Origin: Pseudomonas palleroniana
GTDB taxonomy: Bacteria; Pseudomonadota; Gammaproteobacteria; Pseudomonadales; Pseudomonadaceae
Direction of reading: 5' to 3'
Assembly (NCBI RefSeq): GCF_003031675.1
Contig: NZ_PYWX01000029.1
Coordinates: 1 to 64,000 of the forward strand
DNA: 64,000 nt
Of the stretch, positions 1-8,624 are shown in pieces (within the stretch, counting starts at the first letter, position 1; every line of letters starts with the position of its first letter). The notes beneath the pieces are model-generated. The model saw only the letters and a program-made list of their open reading frames with translations, was not told the DNA's origin and made no database searches. A program made the position numbers and the translations under genes.

Positions 1-61
1 AAAGCCAGTCGACGACCAGCTTGATTCGTTGGTTCATAGGGGACTCTTGGTTCCAGGGCAT
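1..61 (-). CDS. IS481-family transposase, N-terminal fragment (cut by window edge)
   Basis: Only the first 20 codons are visible. They begin MPWNQESPMNQRIKLVVDWL, which resembles the start of IS481-type transposases (an MPW start, then a QR...DWL helix leading into a helix-turn-helix). The gene would encode the DDE recombinase that moves the element. A strong AGGAGG Shine-Dalgarno lies at 71-76 on the minus strand, 9 bases before the ATG at 61-59. The start codon is part of a perfect inverted repeat. Whether the full gene is intact cannot be judged here. Confidence 0.65.
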   Translation of the reverse strand, partial: MPWNQESPMNQRIKLVVDWL

Positions 62-84
62 GATCAGTTACCTCCTGATCATGC
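58..84 (-). promoter_or_regulatory. Hairpin sequestering the transposase start codon
   Basis: A perfect 10-base inverted repeat (58-67 and 75-84, arms GCATGATCAG/CTGATCATGC) surrounds a 7-base loop. Read on the minus strand, the loop carries GAGGTAA, the core of the Shine-Dalgarno, and the 3' arm contains the transposase ATG. In an mRNA this would occlude the start codon. Leader hairpins that limit transposase translation are known for several IS elements such as IS10 and IS50. The role here is inferred. Confidence 0.55.
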
Positions 85-93
85 GTGATAGCC

Positions 94-138
94 TGTAAAC
101 CATGTCCCCGGTTAGAAATGTAAACGATGTCCCCGGTT
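94..138. repeat. Two tandem 20-bp IS-end motifs
   Basis: TGTAAACCATGTCCCCGGTT at 94-113 is repeated at 119-138 with one change (C to G at the eighth base). The period is 25 bp. The position between the transposase leader and the outer edge of the element fits transposase-binding sites. Confidence 0.75.
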
Positions 139-142
139 TGTA

Positions 143-165
143 CCGGGGCAAGCCCGCTCACTACA
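143..165. repeat. Partial REP element, second (GTAGTGAGCGGGC) class
   Basis: The stretch CCGGGGCAAGCCCGCTCACT followed by ACA matches one arm of the larger REP element at 46171-46304. The similarity stops abruptly at the IS side, after the CCCCG core. This suggests the insertion sequence landed in, or beside, a REP. Confidence 0.65.
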
Positions 166-179
166 ATGACCAGGGCATG

Positions 180-209
180 AAAAAGCCCGCAGCGACGGCG
201 GGCTTTTTC
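180..209 (-). terminator. Rho-independent terminator of sutA
   Basis: GCCCGC and GCGGGC form the stem, flanked by runs of A on one side and T on the other. It lies 21 bases beyond the sutA stop codon and can work in both directions. Confidence 0.8.
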
Positions 210-229
210 TTACAAGCAGGTGCCTGACC

Positions 230-556
230 TCAGATAGGTCGGCTGCCGTACTTGTTATCCGGCTTCTTCGGTGGGTCTGCCACCACGTTAGCCTCGACTT
301 CCTGCACTTTGCCACCTTTGGCGAGGAACTCTTCCATCGCACGGGCCAGCGCGTCGCGCTCTTTGTTCTTGGCTTCAACACTCGGCAGTTCGTCTACCGA
401 AACCGCAGCCTTGGCTTTGCCTTTGGCCGCAGGAACAGGTACATCATCGCCACCGTCGTCTTCAGCAACGTCTTCCGCCGCGGCTTCAAGACCTTCTTCG
501 GTGTCGTCGTCGTCACCCACTTCGAGGTCGTCGTTTTCCAGATCATCGTCGCTCAT
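230..556 (-). CDS. sutA: SutA, RNA polymerase-associated transcription regulator
   Basis: The 108-residue protein has the SutA layout: a very acidic, low-complexity N-terminal half (residues 1-45), an Ala/Lys linker, a central helix (VEAKNKERDALARAMEEFLA) and the conserved C-terminal tail DPPKKPDNKYGSRPI. In P. aeruginosa SutA binds RNA polymerase and supports ribosomal and housekeeping transcription during slow growth. The start follows TGAGGTAGAAC, a good Shine-Dalgarno. The gene is monocistronic with a strong terminator. It lies near the YjbQ-family and glnK-amtB genes, as I recall in other Pseudomonas. Confidence 0.88.
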   Translation of the reverse strand: MSDDDLENDDLEVGDDDDTEEGLEAAAEDVAEDDGGDDVPVPAAKGKAKAAVSVDELPSVEAKNKERDALARAMEEFLAKGGKVQEVEANVVADPPKKPDNKYGSRPI

Positions 557-659
557 GTTCTACCTCATGACTTGCGAAAAGCAGATTAGTTATAGCCCAG
601 CTTCGCCTTCTGTCGAAGGTCGCCGGAAAAAAATCAACATCCACCGGATAACCAGTGGC

Positions 660-1085
660 TTATGCCTCATCACCGTGCAAGGTGGCGAGGACTTTACGAG
701 CACCGCCATGATCACGGTGCTCGCCCAGATAAACACCTTGCCAGGTCCCCATCGCCAAGCGGCCGGCCTTGACCGGCAGACTCAGCTGGCAGCCCAGGAG
801 ACTGGCCTTGAAGTGCGCCGGCAGATCATCCGGACCTTCGTCGTTGTGTTCAAACCCCGCACGGCCCTGCGGCACCAGTGAGTTGAAATAACGTTCGAAG
901 TCACGGCGAACCGCCGGATCGGCGTTCTCGTTGACCGTCAACGAAGCCGAGGTGTGCTGCAGCCACAGATGCAACAGGCCCACGCGACATGCCTTCAATT
1001 CAGGCAAGCCGGCGAGCAACTCATCGGTTACCAGGTGAAAGCCCCGGGGCTTGGCCCGCAGAGTAATCAGGGTCTGTTGCCACAT
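660..1085 (-). CDS. YjbQ-family protein (UPF0047), possible secondary thiamine-phosphate synthase
   Basis: The 141-residue protein belongs to the YjbQ/UPF0047 family of small soluble beta-rich proteins. Family signatures include the [20 protein letters not shown] block near residues 39-58 and the [15 protein letters not shown] block near 80-94, whose His, Glu and Asp residues probably line the active site. The start is at MWQQT and the length is normal for the family. Some members can form thiamine phosphate weakly, and the physiological role is unknown. It stands between sutA and the amtB terminator, with no evident operon partner. Confidence 0.85.
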   Translation of the reverse strand: MWQQTLITLRAKPRGFHLVTDELLAGLPELKACRVGLLHLWLQHTSASLTVNENADPAVRRDFERYFNSLVPQGRAGFEHNDEGPDDLPAHFKASLLGCQLSLPVKAGRLAMGTWQGVYLGEHRDHGGARKVLATLHGDEA

Positions 1086-1255
1086 ACAGTTCTCCGCCTA
1101 TCGGCGCGCATTCTAGCGTGCTCTGGAAAAAAACAAAGTGCCGAATACGCCTACATGCCTGTAAGACATTCGCACGGTAAAAAGTGCCGTGTGCGCCGCA
1201 TCACAAAGTCCGCACAAAAACCGTTACAGCCTTTTGGAACTGACAAACGCCAGAC

Positions 1256-1289
1256 AAAAAAATGCCCGGCAAGCCGGGCATCTTTTTTT
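1256..1289 (-). terminator. Bidirectional terminator after amtB
   Basis: ATGCCCGGC and GCCGGGCAT form a 9-bp stem with a 2-base loop (1262-1281). It is flanked by seven A on the left and seven T on the right, so it has a U-tract in either direction. It begins just after the amtB stop codon. Confidence 0.88.
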
Positions 1290-1296
1290 CGCGGAT

Positions 1297-2637
1297 TTAC
1301 AAGTTGTAACCGCGTTCGTTGTGTTGCGCCAGATCGAGGCCGACCGCTTCTTCTTCGTCGGTAACCCGCAGGCCCATCACCACATCCAGCACCTTGAGGA
1401 TGATGAAGGTCACGATGGCCGTGTAGATCACGGTGAAGCCGACGCCTTTGCACTGAATCCAGACTTGCGACGCGATATCAGTGGTGGCTGCGTTGAAGCC
1501 GCCCAGCGAAGGCGCCGCGAACACACCAGTCAGGATCGCACCCAGGATACCGCCGATACCGTGCACGCCGAAGGCATCCAGGGAGTCGTCGTAACCCAGC
1601 TTGCGTTTCAGGGTAGTGGCGCAGAAGAAACACACCACACCGGCGGCCAGGCCGATCACCAGTGCGCCCATCGGGCCCACGGTGCCGGCGGCTGGAGTGA
1701 TTGCCACCAGGCCAGCCACCACGCCCGAGGCGATGCCCAGTGCGCTCGGCTTACCGTGGGTGATCCACTCGGCGAACATCCAGCCCAGTGCCGCAGCAGC
1801 GGTAGCGATCTGGGTCACCAGCATGGCCATACCGGCAGTACCGTTGGCAGCCGCTGCGGAGCCGGCGTTGAAGCCGAACCAACCCACCCACAGCATGGCC
1901 GCGCCGACCAGGGTGTAACCCAGATTGTGCGGTGCCATCGGGGTGGTCGGGAAGCCTTTACGCTTGCCGAGTACCAGGCACGCCACCAGGCCAGCCACAC
2001 CCGCGTTGATGTGCACCACGGTGCCACCGGCGAAGTCCAGCACGCCCCAGTCGCCCAGCAACGAACCCGGACCGCCCCATACCATGTGGGCAATCGGTGC
2101 GTAGACCAGGGTGAACCAGACGCCCATGAAGATCAGCATCGCGGAGAACTTCATACGCTCGGCAAAAGCACCGACGATCAGCGCAGGAGTAATGATGGCG
2201 AAAGTCATCTGGAAGGTGACGAACACTGCCTCGGGAAACAGCGCCGCAGGGCCCGTGATGCTCGCTGGGGTCACACCCGACAGGAACAACTTGGACAGGC
2301 CGCCCACGAAGGAGTTGAAGTTGACGACGCCCGCTTCCATACCGGTGGTATCGAACGCCATGCTGTAGCCGTAGACAAACCACAGGATGGTGATCAGACC
2401 AGTGATGGCGAAGCACTGCATCATCACGGAAAGAATGTTTTTGGAGCGCACCATGCCGCCGTAAAACAGCGCCAGACCCGGAATGGTCATGAACAGCACC
2501 AGCGCGGTGGAGGTGAGCATCCATGCCGTGTCGCCGGAATTGAGGACTGGAGCAGGTGCTGGGTCCGCCGCCAATGCCAGGGCAGGCATTACGAGGGACA
2601 ACAGGGCTCCTAGCCCTGCGAATTTACGCAGAGTCAT
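1297..2637 (-). CDS. amtB: AmtB ammonium transporter
   Basis: This 446-residue inner-membrane channel conducts ammonium and is plugged by GlnK when nitrogen is plentiful. A cleavable signal peptide (residues 1-23, ending ALALAA) precedes the first transmembrane segment, and the family motif FYGGMVRSKN follows near residue 58. Further hallmarks are the hydrophobic helices throughout, the DFAGGTVVHINAG segment with its pore histidine region, and DSLDAFGVHGIGG. The start has AGGAG eight bases upstream. It is the second gene of a glnK-amtB operon (36-base gap) and ends at a strong terminator. Confidence 0.95.
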   Translation of the reverse strand: MTLRKFAGLGALLSLVMPALALAADPAPAPVLNSGDTAWMLTSTALVLFMTIPGLALFYGGMVRSKNILSVMMQCFAITGLITILWFVYGYSMAFDTTGMEAGVVNFNSFVGGLSKLFLSGVTPASITGPAALFPEAVFVTFQMTFAIITPALIVGAFAERMKFSAMLIFMGVWFTLVYAPIAHMVWGGPGSLLGDWGVLDFAGGTVVHINAGVAGLVACLVLGKRKGFPTTPMAPHNLGYTLVGAAMLWVGWFGFNAGSAAAANGTAGMAMLVTQIATAAAALGWMFAEWITHGKPSALGIASGVVAGLVAITPAAGTVGPMGALVIGLAAGVVCFFCATTLKRKLGYDDSLDAFGVHGIGGILGAILTGVFAAPSLGGFNAATTDIASQVWIQCKGVGFTVIYTAIVTFIILKVLDVVMGLRVTDEEEAVGLDLAQHNERGYNL

Positions 2638-2673
2638 ATTGTTTTCTCCTGGGGCGTTAAGGGGTTTGGCGGC

Positions 2674-3183
<510 letters not shown>

Positions 3184-3221
3184 TCACAGCGACTGCATCA
3201 GTGCATGGGTCATGATCGTCT

Positions 3222-3238
3222 AAGCAGAAACCTTGCCA
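3222..3238 (-). promoter_or_regulatory. Candidate sigma-54 promoter of glnK-amtB
   Basis: On the minus strand the sequence reads TGGCAAG-GTTT-CTGCTT. It has the invariant GG and GC dinucleotides at the required spacing and differs from TGGCACG-N4-TTGCW at two core bases. The predicted transcription start near 3212 gives a leader of about 200 bases before glnK. Confidence 0.6.
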
Positions 3239-3313
3239 GCTCCGTAAAAATCATTGAAATCAGTCCATTGCCCACTTGTGCCCACCCGCAGGGCGTTTTG
3301 ACGACGCCAATGC

Positions 3314-3328
3314 GCACAAAAACAGTGC
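3314..3328 (-). promoter_or_regulatory. Candidate NtrC enhancer site
   Basis: GCAC-AAAAACA-GTGC is an exact match to the NtrC dyad form GCAC-N7-GTGC, embedded in a wider palindrome (GCGCAC/GTGCGC). It lies about 85-95 bp upstream of the sigma-54 promoter, which is a usual enhancer distance. The rest of the 422-base interval 3013-3434 shows no other clear element, only the ubiK leader. Confidence 0.6.
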
Positions 3329-3434
3329 GCCACCGCCAGACCTCCTGCGCGAAAAGCGTGCGCTCGCGGCCGTGAAAAAGACTATAGACGCTGCGTGATA
3401 CACTGGCGCCCAACAGTTTTCCGGAATATTTCCC

Positions 3435-3695
3435 ATGCTCGCGCCCAAAGACTTCCTCGACGCCCTCAGCGGCCACGCCTCTCGCTTGTTCAGCGGCGAA
3501 ACCCCGCTGCCTCGCACTGAAATCGAAAGCCAATTCAAGGCGCTGTTGCAAAGCGGCTTCAGCAAGCTCGACCTGGTGAGCCGGGAAGAATTTGACAGCC
3601 AGATGGTCGTGCTTGCCCGCACGCGAGCGCGACTCGAGAGCCTGGAGGCGAAGGTGGCGGAACTGGAAGCCAGGCTGACGCCACCCGCCGAATGA
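3435..3695 (+). CDS. ubiK: UbiK, ubiquinone biosynthesis accessory factor (BMFP family)
   Basis: The 86-residue protein has an amphipathic N-terminal helix (MLAPKDFLDALSGHASRLF) and a C-terminal coiled coil (RTRARLESLEAKVAELEARL). This is the layout of the UbiK/YqiC membrane-fusogenic family. In E. coli UbiK helps the soluble Ubi complex make ubiquinone under aerobic conditions. It stands alone between the glnK control region and comM. The annotation relies on family resemblance, and the start is the only plausible ATG. Confidence 0.88.
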   Translation: MLAPKDFLDALSGHASRLFSGETPLPRTEIESQFKALLQSGFSKLDLVSREEFDSQMVVLARTRARLESLEAKVAELEARLTPPAE

Positions 3696-3858
3696 GCACG
3701 GTCAGTGTGGGCGCTGTCGAGCGTTAGCCCGGCAGAGCCCACTTAAGCGTTGCTGCCTGCGCCGGATACGTTCTGTAAAACCTCCCTCGCTTCGCTCTTC
3801 CCCGCCTCGTCTACCCTTGAAAAACCGCAAGAAGCGGCACCCTTTTCAAGGAACGCGC

Positions 3859-5370
3859 ATGTCCCTCGCCATCGTCCACAGCCGCGCCCAGGTTGGCGTC
3901 GAAGCCCCCGCAGTGACCGTCGAAGTGCACATGGCCAATGGTCTGCCATCGCTCACATTGGTGGGTTTGCCGGAAACGGCTGTGAAGGAAAGCAAGGACC
4001 GCGTGCGCAGTGCGATCCTCAACTGCGCACTGCAATACCCGTCCCGCCGCATCACCCTCAACCTCGCGCCCGCCGACCTGCCCAAGGACGGCGGGCGTTT
4101 TGATCTGGCGATTGCCTTGGGAATCCTGGCGGCCAGTGTGCAGGTGCCGGCATTGATGCTCGACGATGTGGAATGCCTGGGAGAGTTGGCACTGTCCGGC
4201 GAGGTGCGGGCAGTCAAAGGGGTGTTGCCGGCGGCGCTGGCAGCGCGCAAGGCCGGGCGCACTGTAATAGTGCCTCGGGCGAATGCCGAAGAGGCCTGCC
4301 TGGCGTCGGGGTTGAAGGTAATTGCGGTGGATCACCTGTTGCAGGTGGTGGCGCACTTGAACGGGCATGTGCCGATCGAGCCCTACAAGTCCGACGGTTT
4401 GCTGTGCCTGAACAAACCTTACCCGGACCTGAGCGAAGTACAGGGTCAGAGTGCGGCCAAGCGCGCGCTGCTGATTGCCGCTGCGGGCGCGCATAACCTT
4501 CTGCTCAGCGGGCCGCCCGGCACCGGCAAGACCTTGCTCGCCAGCCGGCTGCCCGGGTTATTGCCACCGTTGAGTGAGCAGGAAGCGTTGGAAGTCGCGG
4601 CGATTCAATCGGTGGTCAGCGAGGCGCCGCTGAGCCATTGGCCGCACCGGCCCTTTCGCCAGCCGCACCACTCGGCTTCCGGGCCGGCGCTGGTAGGCGG
4701 CGGTTCAAAACCACAGCCGGGCGAAATTACCCTGGCCCATCACGGCGTGTTATTTCTGGATGAGTTGCCAGAGTTTGATCGCAAGGTACTGGAGGTGCTG
4801 CGCGAACCGCTGGAGTCAGGGCATATCGTCATCTCCCGCGCCCGTGATCGCGTCAGTTTCCCGGCCCGTTTCCAGTTGGTGGCCGCCATGAACCCCTGCC
4901 CTTGCGGCTACTTGGGCGAACCCAGTGGGCGCTGCCGCTGTACACCGGAGCAGGTCCAGCGCTACCGCAACAAACTCTCGGGGCCGTTGCTGGATCGCAT
5001 CGACCTGCACCTGACCGTCGCCCGGGAAACAACCGCACTTAATCCGACGCCGCAGCCTGGCGATAACACGCAGAAGGCTTCAGTACGCGTGGCCGAGGCT
5101 CGCGAGCGCCAGCAAACGCGTCAGGGCTGCGCCAATGCGTTTCTCGATCTACCGGGGTTACGCCAGCATTGCGCGCTGTCCAAACCGGATGAGGCCTGGC
5201 TGGAGAGTGCGTGCGAGCGGCTCACCCTATCCCTTCGAGCAGCCCACCGGCTGCTGAAAGTTGCGCGCACTCTCGCAGATCTGGAGTGCTCGACCAAAAT
5301 AGGTCGAGACCACATTGCCGAAGCGCTGCAGTACCGGCCTGCGGCGTCCAGCCCGGCCGATCAACGATGA
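3859..5370 (+). CDS. comM: ComM, YifB-family AAA+ helicase (Mg-chelatase-like)
   Basis: The 503-residue protein has a YifB N-terminal fold (residues 1-190), Walker A GPPGTGKT at 218-225, Walker B VLFLDE at 297-302, and a zinc-binding loop NPCPCGY...CRC (Cys347, 349, 359 and 361). The C-terminal lid ends in the Mg-chelatase domain. ComM is a hexameric branch-migration helicase that aids integration of transforming DNA. I chose the ATG at 3859, which follows AAGGAACGCGC, over an in-frame ATG 14 codons earlier because family members start MSLAIVHSRA. It converges on the chemoreceptor gene. Confidence 0.95.
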   Translation: MSLAIVHSRAQVGVEAPAVTVEVHMANGLPSLTLVGLPETAVKESKDRVRSAILNCALQYPSRRITLNLAPADLPKDGGRFDLAIALGILAASVQVPALMLDDVECLGELALSGEVRAVKGVLPAALAARKAGRTVIVPRANAEEACLASGLKVIAVDHLLQVVAHLNGHVPIEPYKSDGLLCLNKPYPDLSEVQGQSAAKRALLIAAAGAHNLLLSGPPGTGKTLLASRLPGLLPPLSEQEALEVAAIQSVVSEAPLSHWPHRPFRQPHHSASGPALVGGGSKPQPGEITLAHHGVLFLDELPEFDRKVLEVLREPLESGHIVISRARDRVSFPARFQLVAAMNPCPCGYLGEPSGRCRCTPEQVQRYRNKLSGPLLDRIDLHLTVARETTALNPTPQPGDNTQKASVRVAEARERQQTRQGCANAFLDLPGLRQHCALSKPDEAWLESACERLTLSLRAAHRLLKVARTLADLECSTKIGRDHIAEALQYRPAASSPADQR

Positions 5371-5408
5371 ACCGTTCGAAGCCAGCGCCGCCACTCAGGC
5401 CAAGACGA

Positions 5409-7385
5409 TCAACGAAACCGATCTACTTCATGGCGCAAGCCCGCCGCCAGGGTTTCCAGCTCCTTGGCGGTAATCGCCAGGTTCGACACCACTTCGCGCT
5501 GCTCGCTGTTGGCCAACGCAATGCTCTGCAGATTGCTGCTGAGCACATTTGCGGTGCTGCTCTGCTCCTGGGTCGCCGTGGTGATCGCCGCGAACTGCTG
5601 CCCGGCCGAGCGGCTCTGTTCGTCGATACGTGCCAGGGCCGAGGCCACGTCGGCGTTACGCGACAAGCCTTCCTGCATCAGCACATTGCCGTGTTCCATG
5701 GTGCTGATGGCGTTGCCGGTTTCCTGTTGGATGCTCTGGATCATCCCGGAAATTTCGTCAGTGGCTTGGCGGGTACGCGACGCCAAGTTGCGCACTTCGT
5801 CAGCAACCACGGCAAAGCCACGCCCCTGCTCACCGGCACGGGCGGCCTCGATCGCGGCGTTGAGCGCCAGCAGGTTGGTCTGTTCGGCGATCGAGGTGAT
5901 CACCCCCACAATCCCGCCGATTTCCTGGGAACGCTGGCCCAAGGTGTTGATCACCGTAGCCGTGCTGTTCAACGCAGCGGCGATGTGTTCCAGGGACGAC
6001 GACGCCTCTTGCATCGAGGTACGGCCGATACGGGTTTGCTGGGCGTTTTCCTGGGCCAGGCGTTCGGTATTGCCCATGTTGTCGGCAATGTTCAACGACG
6101 TGGCGCTGAATTCTTCCACCGCACCGGCCATGCTGGTGATCTCGCCGGACTGTTGCTCCATGCCTTCATACGCGCCGCCGGACAGACCGGACAATGCCTG
6201 CGCCCGGCTATTGACCTCTTCGGCCGCCTTGCGGATGTGCGACACCATGGTCGACAGCGCTTCGCCCATCTGGTTGAAGGCGCGCGCCAACTGGCCGATT
6301 TCATCATGGCTGGACACGTTCAAGCGTGCGCTCAAATCGCCGGCACCCAGGGCTTCGGCCTGGCGCACCAGGTCACTCAGGGGCTGCAGTTTGCGGCGCA
6401 GCAACCACACCACTGCGCCCACCGCCAGCAACATCGCCAACACGCTGCCGATCACCAGGCGGATCCCCACCGCCCAGGTCACCGAGCGAATCTCGGACTT
6501 CGGCATGCTCGCCACAACCGACCACGGGCCGCCCTCAAAGGGCACCGCGACGCTATAGAAGTCTTCGTTCTTGTCACTCCAGAATTGCCCTTCGCCCGGC
6601 GCTTTCGCCAGTTCGAGCATCACTGGGATGGCCTGGTCCGGTGCCTGCACGCCAGCGGGTGGTACCAGCCAGTGTTTCTGTTCATCGAGCAAGGCCAGGG
6701 AACCGGTCTGGCCGATACGGAAACGCTTGAGATTGTCGAACTGGGCCTTCTGCTCATCGGTGTAGTCAAAACCGATGAACAACACGGCGATCACTTTGCC
6801 GCCAGCGTCCCGCACCGGGGTGTACTGGGTCATATAGGCCCGGTCGAACAACACCGCACGGCCGACATAACCCTGCCCAGCCAGCAGGCGCTGGTACGCC
6901 GGGTGCTGGTGATCGAGCACGGTGCCGATGGCGCGGTTGCCGTCCTGCTTGGTCAAGGAGGTGCTGACGCGGACAAAGTCTTCACCGCTGCGTACGAATA
7001 CCGTCGCCACACCGCCGGACATTTGCTTGAAAGCGTCCACTTCCCCGAAGTTGTTGTTCAACACCACGTCGCCCAGGTACAGGCTCGGCGTTTGCACACC
7101 GGCCACGGTAACCGGCTGGTCCGCCCGCAAGCTCAACCCGGCGCCGAAGCGCTTTTCAAACAGCCCGCTCAAACGCTGGGTACTTTCGCGCAAGGTGCCG
7201 TGGAAGGTGTTGAGTTGATCGGCGAGCAGGCGTGCCTCGCTGGCCAGGTGTTCCTCGCGGGTGTCGAGGTTGGCGGAGTCGAGGGAACGCAGGGCGAAAA
7301 CCGTACTGCCGCTGATGGCGACAGCCAGAATCACGGCCAAGGCGAGACCCAATTGGGAGGCGATCCGAGCGCGAGGTTGAGACAT
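5409..7385 (-). CDS. Methyl-accepting chemotaxis protein with Cache-type sensor
   Basis: The 658-residue chemoreceptor has an N-terminal transmembrane helix (about 9-31), a large periplasmic region of about 275 residues resembling the Cache_3-Cache_2 type, a second helix (about 312-336), a HAMP domain and a signalling domain. The hairpin tip [20 protein letters not shown] and [15 protein letters not shown] is perfectly conserved. No C-terminal CheR-binding pentapeptide is evident. The ligand is unknown; Cache domains often bind small acids or amino acids. Its Shine-Dalgarno is AGGAGCTGTC. It is monocistronic, and I do not recall it at this place in P. aeruginosa, so it may be a lineage-specific insertion. 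Confidence 0.92.
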   Translation of the reverse strand: MSQPRARIASQLGLALAVILAVAISGSTVFALRSLDSANLDTREEHLASEARLLADQLNTFHGTLRESTQRLSGLFEKRFGAGLSLRADQPVTVAGVQTPSLYLGDVVLNNNFGEVDAFKQMSGGVATVFVRSGEDFVRVSTSLTKQDGNRAIGTVLDHQHPAYQRLLAGQGYVGRAVLFDRAYMTQYTPVRDAGGKVIAVLFIGFDYTDEQKAQFDNLKRFRIGQTGSLALLDEQKHWLVPPAGVQAPDQAIPVMLELAKAPGEGQFWSDKNEDFYSVAVPFEGGPWSVVASMPKSEIRSVTWAVGIRLVIGSVLAMLLAVGAVVWLLRRKLQPLSDLVRQAEALGAGDLSARLNVSSHDEIGQLARAFNQMGEALSTMVSHIRKAAEEVNSRAQALSGLSGGAYEGMEQQSGEITSMAGAVEEFSATSLNIADNMGNTERLAQENAQQTRIGRTSMQEASSSLEHIAAALNSTATVINTLGQRSQEIGGIVGVITSIAEQTNLLALNAAIEAARAGEQGRGFAVVADEVRNLASRTRQATDEISGMIQSIQQETGNAISTMEHGNVLMQEGLSRNADVASALARIDEQSRSAGQQFAAITTATQEQSSTANVLSSNLQSIALANSEQREVVSNLAITAKELETLAAGLRHEVDRFR

Positions 7386-7552
7386 GACAGCTCCTGGCCG
7401 AGGCCAGGATCATCCTGATCTCATAGCGTTGCTCGGCAAATTATCTAGTGGGTAGCAATAGGGCACGATAGTTCCAACACCCCTTCTTCGGCGAGTGCGG
7501 GCAATACTTGAGTGCTGTGCAGAGGTATCGCGCAAACGATTGCAACCTACGC

Positions 7553-8473
7553 TCAATCCAGGCGCTCAACTTGTGGCAATTCCATCGCACGGACTTCCCC
7601 TTGAAGAAACTCCGCCAACCGCCGCAAGCGCTCACCACCGGGGCGGGTTTTCGGCCATACCAGGTAGTAATTTTCCCCACTGGCGACCGCTGTCGGCCAG
7701 GGCAGGCTCAAGCGCCCCTGGGCCACATCCTCGGCCACCATCAACAGATCGCCCATGGAGACCCCGTAACCTCTCGCGGCAGCGATCATGCCCAACTCAA
7801 GGGTGTCGAACACCTGCCCGCCCTTGAGCGACACCTGGGATGACAGCCCCATGCGCTCCAGCCAGTTTCGCCAATCGCGGCGGTCGGGCGTGGGATGCAA
7901 CAGTTCGGCGCCGGCCAGGCGCGCGACGTCCCAAGGCCCATCCTCCAGCAGGTTCGGCGCCCCCACTGGAACCAGCAACTCGGGGAACAGGTAAACGGCC
8001 TCCAGATCCGCCGGAAAATGCCCGTAGCTGAGCAGCACCGCGCAGTCGAAGGGCTCCTGATTGAAGTCCACCTCATCCACGCTCATCCACGCGCTGGTCA
8101 GTTGCACCTCATTGCCCGGCTGCAGGGCCCGGAAGCGACTGAGCCGCGCCAGCAGCCAACGCATGGTCAACGTAGGCGGTGCCTTCATGCGCACAATGTC
8201 ATCTTCGGCGTTCAAGGTCTCGCAGGCCCGCTCTAGGGCAGCGAAACCTTCGCGCACGCCGGGCAACAACAGGCGCGCGGCTTCAGTGAGCTGCAAGGTC
8301 CGACCGCTGCGCTGGAACAGGCGGCAGGCAAAATGCTCCTCCAGCGTGCGAATGTGCCGGCTCACTGCACTCTGAGTAATCGACAGCTCCTGCGCCGCAC
8401 GGGTGAAGGAGTTATGCCGGGAAGCGGCTTCAAAGGCGCGCAAGGCATAAAGCGCAGGCATACGACGAGACAT
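7553..8473 (-). CDS. LysR-family transcriptional regulator (GcvA/AmpR-like subgroup)
   Basis: The 306-residue regulator has an N-terminal winged helix-turn-helix (ALRAFEAASRHNSFTRAAQELSITQSAVSRHIRTLE within residues 8-43) and a periplasmic-binding-protein-like effector domain. The ATG at 8473 was chosen because AGGAG precedes it by 7 bases; an in-frame ATG 21 bases earlier has no such site. It is transcribed divergently from the MATE exporter gene with a 151-bp spacer that holds a perfect LysR-type palindrome. It probably controls the exporter and itself. The effector is unknown. Confidence 0.9.
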   Translation of the reverse strand: MSRRMPALYALRAFEAASRHNSFTRAAQELSITQSAVSRHIRTLEEHFACRLFQRSGRTLQLTEAARLLLPGVREGFAALERACETLNAEDDIVRMKAPPTLTMRWLLARLSRFRALQPGNEVQLTSAWMSVDEVDFNQEPFDCAVLLSYGHFPADLEAVYLFPELLVPVGAPNLLEDGPWDVARLAGAELLHPTPDRRDWRNWLERMGLSSQVSLKGGQVFDTLELGMIAAARGYGVSMGDLLMVAEDVAQGRLSLPWPTAVASGENYYLVWPKTRPGGERLRRLAEFLQGEVRAMELPQVERLD

Positions 8474-8521
8474 TGAGAAGCTCCTACGGGGCAATCCTCA
8501 AACCCTACCAGAATCCCTCAG

Positions 8522-8540
8522 GCATGAGTTTTTATCATGC
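8522..8540. promoter_or_regulatory. Candidate LysR operator
   Basis: GCATGA-GTTTTTA-TCATGC is a perfect 6-7-6 inverted repeat containing a T-N11-A core. It lies in the spacer between the divergent regulator and exporter genes, about 50 bases from the regulator start. This form is typical of LysR-type binding sites. Confidence 0.55.
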
Positions 8541-8624
8541 TGATGATCGCATTTATCGTTTTGTGCATTGAACCCAGAGCGTCGAGAATCAACCCTTCCC
8601 CAACCCTCTGACTTTTCGAGCGTG

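Larger units (their letters stand above)
1..145 (-). mobile_element. IS481-family insertion sequence, right end only (continues beyond the window)
   Basis: The segment holds the 5' end of a transposase gene on the minus strand, its leader hairpin, and two tandem terminal motifs at 94-113 and 119-138. Tandem motifs of the form TGTAAAC-atgt-cCCGGT are, as I remember them, typical of the ends of IS481-type elements. The exact outer boundary cannot be fixed, because the other end and the target duplication lie outside the window. It abuts a REP sequence starting near 143. The family assignment is inferred from the transposase N-terminus and these motifs. Confidence 0.7.

Noticed and set aside
1189..2613. 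Long open frame on the plus strand opposite amtB
   Set aside because: It is antisense to a strongly supported membrane-transporter gene, has no conserved sequence, and is rich in His, Gln and Arg as expected for a GC-rich shadow frame.
5211..7418. 735-codon open frame on the plus strand opposite the chemoreceptor
   Set aside because: The minus-strand chemoreceptor has intact domains and a good ribosome site. The plus-strand translation has biased composition and no recognisable domain.
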